From assembly GCA_027604005.1 (NCBI GenBank), contig JADGJT010000057.1:18163-82162 (forward strand): a stretch of 64,000 nucleotides of DNA, written 5' to 3'. The notes beneath the pieces were generated by a model that did no database searches, had not been told where the DNA came from, and worked only from the letters and a program-made list of their open reading frames with translations. Position 1 is the stretch's first letter; each line of letters begins with the position of its first letter. A program made the position numbers and the translations under genes. This document shows positions 26,004-38,101 of the stretch, piece after piece. The DNA is from Dinochytrium kinnereticum (Eukaryota; Chytridiomycota; Chytridiomycetes; Chytridiales; Chytridiaceae).

Positions 26004-29000
26004 ATGCTCATCCCTGCAACGGGCACCCGCTCGGCGATTCGCTTGCTCATGCTCACGCTGGTGATCTCGCTGTCCTATCTTCACGCTGTCGCCGCTGAGA
26101 GCATCCCATCGTCACCATCACCACCCGTCGTCTCGGCAAACGCTTCCCTCTTCTGGGGATCCTACCGTCCCAATCTTTACTTTGGCACTCGCACAAGGTC
26201 AAGCGACAACCCGGTCCTCTCTGGTCTCTTATGGCATGGCCTTGATGATTTTTCCGCCTTTCAGAGTGCGTTATCCGTTTCCATTGCTCATCTCTGTCCG
26301 ACTGCATGTCCTTTCACCGCAAAGAATGGAGCATGCAATGTATTCATTTTATAGTCAGCACTTTCTTAAGCATGAATGGCATCCCTTGGGAGTTATTTAT
26401 ATCCAGGATGCACCTTCATTCACATGGATATGTGTGATAATTTCTTCCCTACACATCCCACCCATGCATGCAAACAATAATAATATGTTCAATCCAGAGA
26501 TTCGGCACACCTGTGAGCAAGGCGAGATTGGAAGGTACACTTGGACCGCGCACGATGGGAGAACTTTTGGCAGTCAGACTCTCGAAGACCCTGCCAACAA
26601 CGTTAAGCTAAAGACAGAGATGCTTAAAGTACCCGGAGGACAGCATGGTAGCGAATTATTCCCCATCTTTTCTTTACACAGGAACACTCATCTGCTCTTT
26701 TTTTTCACTTTTCTTTGATACCTTTTTTTTTTTATGTGTGTGTCTTTTCTGTCAAAAGGCGGTGACTGGGTCGTTCGAATTTCTGGTGAAAGTCTCACAG
26801 CAGAGGAAGGTTCGTAATTGTATTTTTAAAAAAACAAACCATAAGTTTCTCCTTTTTTTCACGCAACTAAAGAAGAAAAAAACAACAATAATCCATTAAC
26901 AACAATTAAACTAGAATCCCATGTCATGATTTACTACTATATTGGTGTGGACGGCCAAGGGTACACGGACCTTAAGAATGATGTTGCGGATGGCGAGGTG
27001 AGTTTTTTAATTATTATTATTCGTTCGCTTCAAACCGAAGCTGAAGGGGAAAAATTCTGACGAGGAATAGGGGTTGAAGGGCCATGTCATCGTCAAAGGA
27101 AGCTCGCCCGACGTCGGAGAGTTCAAGGTGACCGTCGTTGATAGCTTTGGTTAGTCCTATGAACCTTTCTTGGTTTCCCTTTCGTTCTCATTCATTTTTC
27201 TTCACAATATCCTTATATTAACCTTTTCTTTATTGCTTTAAATAAATCATGTTTTACCATACATATTTTTAGAGAAAACCCCAAACACACCTCCACCGGG
27301 AGGCGTACCAGGCCTTAATCTCCCTAACGTCGGCAGAACGCAATACGCTGGTTTCCAAATGGCCAAAGATGAGCTTTGGAAGATCAAAAGTAAGCTCTAT
27401 TGCACGCCACCTCACCATCCTCTCTTCTCCCCGAACCTCCTTCTTTAATCAAACTCGTTCATAAAAAAAACAAACAAAAAAGATCCCCTTAGCGAATTCC
27501 TGATGAGAAGCGCTCAAGCCAATGTCCAGATCATGCAAAAGGCCTCGGTGCAGCCGAACCCTGCACAGGCTTTTATGTTTCGGAGTGAGGTTCAGGAGGA
27601 TGCTAATGTTTTTGTCTTTCAGAGAGCGTTTCGGACACCTTTTTCTGTGAGTAATGGTCTGTTTGATGTACATTCAGTTTTATTTACTTACTAATTTTTA
27701 TCTATTTTCTTTCTTATTATTGCCTTCGAACATTCCCTCATTTTTTTTCTCTAGATCGATGTGATCTACAACTCCGAATCATCCGGCAACTACGACTCTC
27801 TTAGTGGTACTTATCCTTCTCCCCCCCAAGAAAATCACTTTGCGACACCAGCCCTCCGTCTAACTAATTCTCAACATTCTTGCTTATAGAATTCACTGGT
27901 TCTACTTTATCCACGAAGATCGAAGAGGCAACCGTAACATTTGAGAACCGATTTGAGGCTGCTTTTGGGCTGCGAAAGAAAGGGTACAAGAGCAAAGAGG
28001 TGAAGTTTGCTGAGGCTGTCATGTCTAATCTGATTGGAGGTATTGGGTGAGTTTTGGCTTTTGTATATCTCAATGATCAGACATGAAAATGATTTCGAGG
28101 AGTTGCTGAATTCGACGTATTTTGTCCACTCCCCACGACTTCCAAAACCACTCTAATTCCTAAAACCATCTTTATAACATAACCACCAAAAGCTACTTCC
28201 ACGGGCATAACATCATCGACCGAGCCCTACAAGAACGTGCGCGCCGAGAGATTGTCGATTCGATCCAGGATCTTGTTGAGGAGGAAGAGGATGATTATTT
28301 TGGTGGGGAGGATGGAGGAGGTGATGGTGAGGGGTCAGAGAAGGTTACCCCCAATCCGCAAGTAGAGGGGCCTTGGACGCTTTTTAGTGCGGTGCCTTCG
28401 AGGCCCTTTTTTCCTAGGGGGTTTATGTGGTATGTAAGCGCGTGCGGTTTTTTTTCTATAACCTTTACTCTTTTGCGCCTCTACACTCTTTTCTTTTTCT
28501 TTTCTGACACAACTTCCATGTTGATTCTTTTTTTTGCCGCTTTGTTTATTTATTTATTAATATTATTTTTTTTTTGGAATTCTTTTGATGTCAGGGACGA
28601 AGGATTTCATCAACTTTTGATTGGCAAATGGGACAATGATCTTAGTCTCGATGTCATTCGTCATTGGGCTCATCTCATAGATGAAAATGGGTGGGCTGCG
28701 CGTGAACAGATTCTTGGTGATGAGGCTCATAGTAAGGTAAAAACAAAAACAAACCCTGAAAATAAGAAATTGGCGTTCTCTTCTTCCCTTTTTTTTTGTG
28801 TGTGTTTTTTTTGTTTTTGTTTTGCTTCCTGCCGTTTACTTCCGGACCTTACCTCTCTCCCTCGCAAACTCAGTTATGATTCCTTCCTTGTTCCCTAACC
28901 CCCCTTTCGTTTTTCTTTCATTGTATTTGTTACCTTTTACCTGGTTTGAATCACGATGGAACCGAACTAGGTTCCGAAAGAATTTCAAGTACAGTTCTCT

Positions 29001-30432
29001 CACCTCGCCAACCCACCCACCCTTCTCATGCCCCTCATCGCTTTCATAGACCGTCTTCAAAGCCCGCATCCCGTTCACAAAGGTAAGGCCACTCAATACC
29101 CATCCCCCCTGCCGTCCCCCGCCCCATCCTCTCAACGCAAAAGCTAAACTCCAAAACCGACTTCCAACTTCTCATCCTCAATAAAAAAAAAAGTCGACGC
29201 CGAATATACGTTCACCACAACCGACGCCCTCGCCCAATCCCTCGCTAATCTCCCTAACGATATTTTGAACGACAAGGTTAAATCGGTGCTGTATTTGAAG
29301 GACGTGTATGATCGGTTTGGCAGACAGAGGGAGTGGTTTAGGGACACTCAGTGGGGAGATGTGGGGGAGTGGGTTCGGGAGGTGCCGGGGGTCGGGGAGG
29401 TGTATCGGTGGAGGGGAAGGACAGAGAGACACACATTGACGTCGGGTGAGTTTGGGTTTTCTGTTTTAGTTGTTTTGATTTTGAGTGGCTTTGTAGGTTA
29501 ATTGTTAACTATTCCACCTTTCTATCATTTTATTGTTCTACTCCCCGCTTCTTCCTACGATCAGGCTTGGACGATTACCCCCGCTCTTTCCCTCCCCATG
29601 TTGGTGAGCTCCATGTTGACTTGACGTCCTGGATGGGGTTCATGTCTAAATCGCTCGGGAGGATCGCGAAGGAGCTTGGTGAGGATCAGGATGTTGGAAA
29701 GTATGAGGAGGAGGTTGAGGCTGTTGTTGCGAACCTAAAGGGTGAGTTGGTGTGGTATCTTTTCTTTTGCTATCTTGCTTCTTGATTTAGGGAAGATTTG
29801 TTTTTTTGTGTAAATTCAGGGGAGATTGGGGGGGTGTATGATGCGGCTAACTCTCCCCCAAACTTATTGCCTTTTACTTTTTATTAACTTTCCTGAAATA
29901 GCGCTGCACTGGGATGAGAAGAACAAATTGTTTAGTGATCTCACTATCGGCGCGGATGGTACGTCAAACTCATTGAAGACTAAGGCAAAAAAAACAACGA
30001 CCCTGATTCTTCTTTTCCCACCAAAAACAACCATTAACAACAAACACAAAAAAACATCAAACTACCAGGCCTTCCTCAGCACGTCACCCACCCGGGCTAC
30101 CTCTCTCTTTTTCCCTACATCCTCGGTTTAATCCCCCCAACTGACGCTCCCCTTATGACCCACTTCTTAAACCTGATTCGAGACCCTGACCAACTCTGGA
30201 CACCCTACGGTTTGCGATCCTTGTCAAAACAGGATTCGTTCTTCGGGGCTGATGAGAATTATTGGCGAGGCCCTATTTGGATCAATTTGAATTATTTGGT
30301 GTTAGGGACTTTAAGGGGCGTTATGGAGGGTGTTGGGGTAGATGAGGAGGTTCGGAGAAGGGCTGCAGAGGTTTATGTGGAGCTAAGGGGAAATCTGGTG
30401 CGGAATATTTTTAAGGTGGGTTGCTTTTTTTT

Positions 30433-30463
<31 letters not shown>

Positions 30464-30733
30464 GGGTTGGGTAAAGGNNNNNNNNNNCGGTAGAGGAGAG
30501 GTTGAGAGTTGTGTTTTGTCTTTATTTTAACCCTTTTCTAATTCTGCTCTTTCTTCGTTTTTGCCGTCCTTGGGCTTTGGTTTCTGCGAAACGAAAAGGT
30601 TTACGAGGAGACTGGATTCGTTTGGGAGCAGTATTCTCCTGAGACTGGAGAGGGGAAACGGTCCCATCCTTTCACGGGTTGGACGTCACTTGTGGTTCTT
30701 ATCATGGCTGAGCAATACCCTCGCCTGTTTTAA
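26004..30733 (+). CDS. Mannosyl-oligosaccharide glucosidase (glucosidase I, GH63)
   Basis: ER enzyme that removes the outermost alpha-1,2 glucose from N-glycans. Exons 26004-26265, 26498-26647, 26759-26809, 26915-26997, 27071-27149, 27276-27389, 27483-27646, 27755-27806, 27890-28046, 28193-28429, 28595-28736, 28971-29082, 29194-29445, 29565-29741, 29902-29958, 30069-30415 and 30599-30733 give 856 residues. The ATG at 26004 starts a signal-peptide-like segment ([18 protein letters not shown]); an in-frame ATG at 25950 would extend it. Signatures: [45 protein letters not shown] (about 617), [15 protein letters not shown] and [13 protein letters not shown] near the end; the Asp and Glu of the third and last are the probable catalytic pair. 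Introns are longer than in neighbours and T-rich. Intron 16 contains an assembly gap. Confidence 0.95.
30425..30487. repeat. T18-G24 homopolymer pair followed by 10-N gap
   Basis: Inside the last intron of the glucosidase I gene: 18 T at 30425-30442, 24 G at 30443-30466, then a few bases and ten N at 30478-30487. As with the other gap in this window, a G/C homopolymer abuts the break, so the true intron length is unknown. Confidence 0.8.
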
Positions 30734-31341
30734 GACTGTTTTTTTTTAATGTTATGCTTTTTATTTCGGGGTGCAGAAGAACAAGATTGTTGAGTATAAG
30801 ATTGGACAATGAATGTTGCTTTTTTTTTTTTTTCCCCTTCTTCCTTTTTCTCCTCGCCACCTGCAACATTTTTCTTTTAATTTCGCAGTTTCGCGAATAA
30901 GCGCCTCTTGTTTTATTCTTTTGGTTTTCAAATTTGTGGCATTTGTCTGCCGAATATAAAGCCGCGCAGTTCATTTTTGCATTCATTTGGTTGAAGCGGC
31001 TCAGTATCATTGTATTTTTTTCTTCATGAGAACAACAAAAACTTCAAAAGATGTCTAACAATCATGGTCCAAGCTTGACCAAACAAAGAGGAAAAAAGAG
31101 GACAAGAGGAGGATAGTGCAGAGAGAAGTCGGATATGAAAACATTATCCAACAGGTGATCTCATATACAGACAAAGGAAATAAAAAAGAAAGGTATGTTT
31201 GAAGGTTGTTTTCAATCCCAAGACTGGAATAACATGGAAAACCAAAAAAAAAAAAAAGAAGAAGTTACGGAAGCAACGTGTTGAAGAGTATACGAAGGAA
31301 AAGTCTCAAGGTGTCAGCTTGAAAGAGAGTCGACCCAAAAA
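30734..31341. other. Intergenic stretch between convergent genes
   Basis: Presumed 3' flanks of glucosidase I and importin-7/8. T-rich then A-rich; no coding region or RNA gene seen. Confidence 0.5.
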
Positions 31342-34300
31342 TTACTCCTTCTGTGACTTCTTCGCAACGTTTGAATTAGCAACCTCAATAATCTTTGCAA
31401 CAGCCGCCTGCTGATTAACATCCAACCCTTGGTGCATCAGCTGGTACGATAAGCTCGATGGAGGTAACCTCCCAAGAAGCGAGGCAAACTCGACGTAAGG
31501 ATCAATGTCATCCAAAGGAGTGGTAGAAACTAAGTCCTCCTCAAAGTCGCTCAGCGCATCATCGCCAAGAAGGTGACCGTACTTCTCGCTACCCGCAAGG
31601 TACTCATCGTACTCGTCATCTTCATCACTTGCGAGGTCACCGTCAGAGTCGGCTCCATCTAAATTGGATAGTTAGGAGGTGAATTCAAAATGGGAGGGTG
31701 AGGGGCTCTACCTGTAATTTCAACCTCCTCGGTTTCGTCTTCTTCCTCTTCCTCGTCGTCGCTCTCGTCTTCGTAGATTTTCTTAAGGGCTTCCCTCTCT
31801 GTAATCGTGTCAGGAAGGTTAGATACCATACATTTGTCCTATGGATCACTGAGTTACTCACTCTCAACGGCGGCGGGGTAGTCCTCAAATGTTCCAAGGA
31901 TACCGCCCACCAAATGGTTGGCATGCTCACGAAGAATGCCAAAGTGGTCGATAGGTCCCTCCAACAAAGCACAGAGTGTGAGAATCATAAGCTTCTTATC
32001 AAACACCCTTTATGTAAAGGCTAAGTTAGAACGTGGAAAAAGAATCGTTTATGAAGCGTATTACCTAGGGAACAACTTCAGCTGGGAGAACCACAGCTGG
32101 AAGACGAATACGTGGGCGTTGAGTCGCTCAAGGATCTGAAGGGTAAGCATCGGGTTGTAGTAGATACAGCTGATGATCTATGTCTCTTAGCAAAAAGGTC
32201 TTAGAAGCGCAGCAAACCATTTCGATAAGGTGAGCCTTGATGTTGCGATCCTGTTGAGTGTCTTCTGAGCGCAATTGTTCGAGACCCATGCTGATAAACC
32301 TCTCAATGTACTTTAAAAAATCAATACAGCCATAATGAAATAAAGGAGCATACGTTATCAATAGCACCGCGAAGATACATTAAGGCCCACTCAATAATAA
32401 GGCATCCGAACTTCTGATTAGAGACATCGTACGTGCGAGTGAATATCTGCGAAACAAGTTTTAGTTACCTCAATCACCATAAAGCTTAAGAAATTACATC
32501 AGCAGCCATCGACACCAACTTGTCCACATACACGGGATTCTGAATAAAGACATCCCTCCCAAATTGCAAGAAATTAGGCAATGGAGCGAGAGTTTCTAAC
32601 GTAATTAGATTGTGAGAAGAGTTCAACAAAAGCTACCATCAAGGAAATCCTCATCATCCCCGACATTCTGAACTATTGCGTCAAAAAACGGCCACATATT
32701 AGGCGAAATGGCCTTCATATAGAAAGTAAAAAGATCCATCAAGTGAAAGCAACCCGACTTTAAATCTGAATGATTATTAGATGCAACGATAAACATCTGC
32801 ATTACCGCTGAAGTCCGATTGAAGTATATCGGACATAATAGGGAGCATTTCTTGCTCTAGCTGGAGAACAATCTAACAAGATAGGTAGTATTTTAGTATA
32901 CGCCTCTCAACATTATAGTGTGTACATTCTTGTCCGCATCTACGGCATCAACAAGGCCAGAAATAGTTGAAAGGATTCCTGCCGCCGCCTCAAGTGGCTG
33001 CATCGCTTCAATCATGTCAGACGGAAGCTCTGAAAGTATATTCCTCAAGGAGGCGCTCTTAAAGAATCGTCAAATTAAAAGATAACTAAATAATCTCTTA
33101 CCAATTGCTGGCAAAGACCGACGGCAAATGGTGCCAGCTCATCCGGGAATTGCTCGGTCAAGATCTCCATAACGGTCGTGATGTTATCGGTATCAATCAC
33201 AGCGGTGAGATTAAGGAGAACTTAAAGATCGTAAGCAAAGCGATGATGTGGTCTATCTTACTCTCCATAATCTTAGGCACCTGGGGCTTGATGTTCTCTG
33301 CAACTAACCAAATTAAAGGTTAGGATTAATACGAAAGAAAGATAGTAGAGCAGAGTGAAGTCATACAGAAGACTTACTGGCATCGAAGGAAATAATTGCC
33401 CCAACAGCCTCAGCGGCATAAACTTGGACAGGGAATTCACCATCAACAAGGCAATTGAGAACCCGCTCAAACATAAGGGATTGGCTCTGTATATGATAAG
33501 CAATCATCCAAATGTATTCAATACCTCCAGACTAAATGGTATTTTGTGGAACTTTTTCACCATCTCACAAGCCTAAGAAATTTAGTTTAAAGCGATCCCA
33601 AACAGGTCTTACCGCAGCCCGCATGTAGCCTTTCGGGTTAGAAAACTCTGGGAACACGTCGGCAATGAAGAAGTTTTCCATCTGCTGGTAAAGAGGGGAT
33701 TTCTGCTTGATATCAGGACCCTTTACTGCTTTAAAATGAATCACCTTCTGGCAAAGATAGTACGACAACGTCACCATGACGCTCAGAGCTCCAAACTTCT
33801 CTTCACATCGTCGGGCCTCGACAGGGGTCGCGTTGTATCTTGAAAATCAGTGACTACCTGCTTTAAAATTAAAATACCTTGCCATCACCTCATTCGTCAT
33901 AGCAACAGTCTCCGCAAAGCAAACCTTCTCCCTCTTCTCTACGAGAGCTGAAAGAAGCTCCTGAGCCGCCTTGATGGGGTCTGCGTAATCATCCCAAATG
34001 CTCTCGGCTACGAAAGAGTGAGCTAATATTTGGCAAGGTAAAATTACCAAGATTCTTTCTAATATACTCTGGTGGGTCCGAAACCCACAATTCGGCATCT
34101 TCCTCTGTAAAGCATAACTGCGGAAAAATAAAGCCTCTAATAACCCCGTTGATATGTGGCTTAAGCGTTTTCCAGGGAGCTCCATGAGGAAGGCTATTTG
34201 ATGTACAATCGAAACAAAGAATAAATTTTAGCAGGGGTTTCAAGCAAATTTAAAGAAGGACCTCTCTTCAATAAAGGCCGCCAAGAGTTGCCTGACTTGA

Positions 34301-35560
34301 GGACTCAGCCATACGCCATTCATAAACTTATTAATCTGCTCTAAGTACGCGTGAAGAATCTCTGGGGCGAAACGCTCCAAAAACATATCAGCGAATGCTC
34401 CATACTTATCACGCGTGCGCTTTCCGCAGTAGCTAGAATTGAGTGAATATCAAGCCATAGCATAAAAATGCTCGTACTTTCTAATTAGGTAGAAAAAGCA
34501 CCGACATGCCCATTTCTTCGCCTTCCAGACTGGGTGAAGGGCACGATCCTGAGTCCTCGCCATGACAGGCTCATCACACTTAACAACCTTAAGGAATAGC
34601 ATCCCCCATGGAACTAATGAGTCGGTTTGTTGCATTTCTGGAAGCATGACGGACTAATGAAATTTAATTAATCACTGGCAGCAGAGAAGGAGAAGCGAAT
34701 TGATAATAGCCAAAATGAAAACTGAAGACAGCGGAGGCAGTTTCAAAAAACTTATGAGACGATACTAACCCGAATTGAAGAAAGGTAGATCTTCAGAATG
34801 ACGCGCAAAATTCCGATAGATCGTTCGGATCCATTCTCAAAGAGCTTCCCAGCAATATCTAAGAGAAGAGGGAAAAAGGCCTGTGTAATAGGACGAAGTT
34901 CGTCGCTAGCCTCCAGCCTCGAAACGTATCTGCATCCAGATTCAATCTTCTGAATGTGATTAAGGAAAGCCGTACCCCAAACGCTTGACCAGGAGATTCA
35001 AAGCAATGGCAGCCACAAAGATCTTAGATTCATCTCCGGAATGAAACATCGCCAAGACTTCATCCATGAATGTGGGCCATTCAGTAGGAACATCGTGCGC
35101 AATAATATGGCGAAGTGCTTCCGCAAATACCCTGGACAATTCAAGGAATGAGCACACCTATAAGATAAAAAAAATTGGTGCAAGACATACTTCTGCTCAA
35201 ACTGGACCTCTACCATGGTTTGGAGCAAAGTGCCCCGAACAACCATACGATCATGCGGCTGGACAGGAACAAAACCTCCCGAAGCGGAATCCTCAGGCGT
35301 CTTCCATCCTCTCTTGATTCTATTCTTGAAGTATACGATGGCTACCAGACGATAAAAGACGATCAATTCACAGCCCCAGCATGCAAAAGAGTACCAGAGA
35401 GCCTCGCCGTCTGATCGTACTGCGGGGTGCGGATGATGGTAAGGACAGCCTCGACAAATCCCTCATTGCCCTCCAGGGAGGCCAGCGCCCTCTCGGCGTC
35501 CAGCCGGATGGTGTTGTCTGGATGCAGCGAGGCCTGGAAGAGCGGGTAAAGATTCGCCAT
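31342..35560 (-). CDS. Importin-beta family nuclear import receptor, importin-7/8 type (Nmd5/Sxm1)
   Basis: Karyopherin carrying cargo through nuclear pores with RanGTP. 23 minus-strand exons: 35395-35560, 35191-35341, 34976-35131, 34770-34929, 34478-34653, 34262-34432, 34048-34193, 33878-34007, 33613-33838, 33525-33572, 33378-33486, 33262-33303, 33102-33220, 32926-33057, 32806-32872, 32637-32765, 32498-32595, 32354-32446, 32218-32310, 32065-32177, 31862-32007, 31712-31798 and 31342-31658. Sum: 1024 residues, close to importin-7. The N-terminal importin-beta motif is ARLSAIVYFKNRIKRGWK with DVPTEWPTFMDEV. Later parts include PFAVGLCQQL, MWPFFDAIVQNVGDD and YYNPMLTLQILERL. An acidic tract (SDDEEEEEDE) precedes the C-terminal TPLDDIDPYVEF, as in importin-7/8. 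Confidence 0.92.
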
Positions 35561-35666
35561 GCTGCGTGTGAATGCAGAAAAAAAAAAAGGAAACAGAGAG
35601 AGGTTTGCTGATTTGTCCAACAGGGAGCAAATATTGTAAAATTTGAATCCGACAAACAGAACAGAC

Positions 35667-36809
35667 ATGAGCAGGGACAAAGGATGTGAGTTGAGCGATG
35701 CCATCCCCGCCGCCTGCCTTCCACCTTCACCCTGAACCGTGCATGCGCGCGTATGCAGATACGGCACATGCGCTTGCCTCCCTGAACTTGCATCTCTTCT
35801 GCTGGCCTGGCTGCTGACTTTGATTTTGCTTCCTTGCCATTTGAACGCGCGTTTGCAGACGACCGCCACATTACAATCTTCTCCCCGGAGGGTCGTCTGT
35901 ATCAAGTTGGTAAGCATAAGAGCTTGAGCAAGCGAAGCAGTATGCTGACTTCACTTCCAGAATATGCATTCAAGGCAATCACCAACGCTGGATTGACCTC
36001 TGTTGGAATCCGTGGAAAGGACATTGCTGTAGTGTGCACCCAGAAGAAAGTTCCCGTATGCATTCCTCGACATGTTACATTCTTCTGATGGCTTTTGAAG
36101 GACAAGTTGCTTGACCCCTCCACTATGACCCACATATTCCAGATTACCCCCAACATCGGTTGTGTTATGACGGGATTGATTGGTACTTTCATCGCTGTCA
36201 CTTAGTCTTTTTAACATTGCAAAGCGGATGCCCGTGCTCAAGTTTCCCGTGCTCGTTTGGAAGCAAGCGAGTGGAAGTACAAGTTTGGGTACGATATTCC
36301 TCCCCATATGCTTGCCAAGCGCGTAGCCAGCATCAATCAAGTCTACACTCAGCATGCTGCAATGCGCCCACTCGGTGTTTGTAAGTTCTCAGTTTTTTTT
36401 TAAGGTATCTGACTGTGGATCATAGCGATGGTGCTCGTTGGCCTCGATGAAGAGGTTGGTCCCCAGCTTTTCAAGTGTGATCCTTCCGGCTACTTTGTCG
36501 GTTATAAGGCCACAACAGCTGGGGCCAAACACCAGGAAGCCCTTACTCACCTGGAAAAGAAGCTTAAGAAGAATCCCGAGCTTTCGAACGAAGAGGCAAT
36601 TGAGGTTCACTGCCAATTTTCTTTTCCAATTGGATGACTGATCTTTTAATATTCAGATGGCCATTACAACGCTTTCGACGGTGCTATCGATTGATTTCAA
36701 GCCATCCGACATTGAGATCGGTGTCGTCTCAACGCAGGAGCCTAAGTTCCGAACTTTGAGCGTTTCAGAGATTGATGCTCACTTGACAAGGATTGTTGAG
36801 AGGGATTGA
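35667..36809 (+). CDS. SCL1: 20S proteasome subunit alpha-1 (alpha type 6)
   Basis: Alpha-ring subunit of the 20S proteasome core. Exons 35667-35685, 35859-35909, 35961-36055, 36101-36182, 36225-36380, 36426-36604 and 36657-36809 give 244 residues, the usual length. The 19-nt first exon encodes MSRDKG and joins [20 protein letters not shown], the proteasome alpha signature. Further family motifs: [62 protein letters not shown] and [18 protein letters not shown]. The gap to the divergent importin start is 106 bp, and the Bcp1-like gene follows 80 bp downstream on the same strand. Confidence 0.97.
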
Positions 36810-36889
36810 GCCTCGAACTCACAAATAAAAGAACTCCTTTTCCTTATCCTGACTTGGAATCTGAAAATTCCAAAATTTCCTCCAGTCCG

Positions 36890-37987
36890 ATGAAGAGAAA
36901 AGAGCAAGAACAAGAGCTCGTTTCGCAGGACGAGGAGGAGCGAGACGAGAAGGAGGCATCTGAGAAGGAGGAAGATGAAATTATCGATGTTGACTTTGAC
37001 TTCTTTGACCCACGGGAGATTGACTTCCATGGTCTAAAGTCACTTCTGCGTCAGACTTTTCTGTATGATGCCGATCGTTTTGACCTTTCCGGCATGGCCG
37101 ATGCCATCATTTCACAACCACATATTGGATCAATTGTCAAAGTTGATGATTCGACAGATCCTTATGCTGTCATGACCATTCTCAGCTTTGAGACGCATTC
37201 AGTTGGGCTTAACTGCCATGGCTCCTTTCTGAACTTCTTTTGAAAGATTCTATTGAAATCTCTCGCGGATTACCTCTCAGAGAAGGCTAAGAAAAATGAT
37301 CCGGCAAAGGCTGAAAAGCTTAACGGTATCCTTAAAAACTCGCATGTGGGCTTTCTTGTAAACGAGAGACTTGTCAACATGCCCTCAGAGGTATGGCATG
37401 CAGACCTTTACAAGTCATTAACGCACACCTACTTGTGTCTAGATCGTCTCTCCCATGCTGAAGATGCTTTTAGAAGAAATGGAGTGGTCTGTTGAGGAGG
37501 TATCATACTATAAAAGTCCTTAAAACCTTCCTCTCGCTCACTTGGATTCTTTATTTCTGTCTTTTTTCCGCTCCTTTAGCGACACGCGAAGCGCTTTGAA
37601 TACCTTATACTTATTTCAAAAACATTCGCGGAGGACGACACCATTGAACCTACAGAGGAAAATGCTCCGAAGAAAAGAAAAAAGGTATCCACCTAAATTC
37701 TTGATTCCACTAAACTGGAAAAGGCAAACAAAGTCAAGCAAGAATTCTTTAACATTCATGCTGAAGATGAAGTGTTCCACGAGGTAAGTTCAAGTTTAAT
37801 CGATCTGTTTGATATTCTCTAACTATATGTGTAGTTTTCAGAATTTCATTTTGATTTCTCGCTGAACAAAAAGAGTGAGGACAGCGACGATCTTTTGGGT
37901 CTGTCCCATGCTCGACGAGTGTTTATTCTTAACTGTAAAAAATTGAATGACATAAAGAAAAAACTGGAGGCTTTCTTTGCTCCATGA
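36890..37987 (+). CDS. BCP1: Bcp1/BCCIP family protein
   Basis: Nuclear export and ribosomal-protein uL14 chaperone family, related to the human BRCA2 and CDKN1A-interacting protein. Exons 36890-37201, 37247-37390, 37443-37499, 37580-37684, 37724-37783 and 37835-37987 give 276 residues, close to yeast Bcp1. The start is a highly acidic and Lys-rich segment, then IIDVDFDFFDPREIDFHGLK, the family hallmark. Next come LSEKAKKNDP, HVGFLVNERLVNMPSE, SPMLKMLLEEMEW and the C-terminal FHFDFSLN, with an acidic loop. An in-frame reading past 37390 gives a false C-terminus; the splice at GAG|GTATGG restores the conserved MLLEEMEW block. Confidence 0.93.
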
Positions 37988-38101
37988 AGCTGTATATAAT
38001 CCGATACTTTATCCTATCGTTCCAAATTGGTCGGCATAGAATTCATTTCCCTTCCGAAGGAGTCACGGCTAGCCTAAATGTTGGGAAAGTACAGGGATTT
38101 T

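Noticed and set aside
27274..27300. Apparent frame break at the start of glucosidase I exon 6
   Set aside because: Using the acceptor two bases later (exon from 27276) gives ENPK and restores the frame, so no sequencing error is needed.
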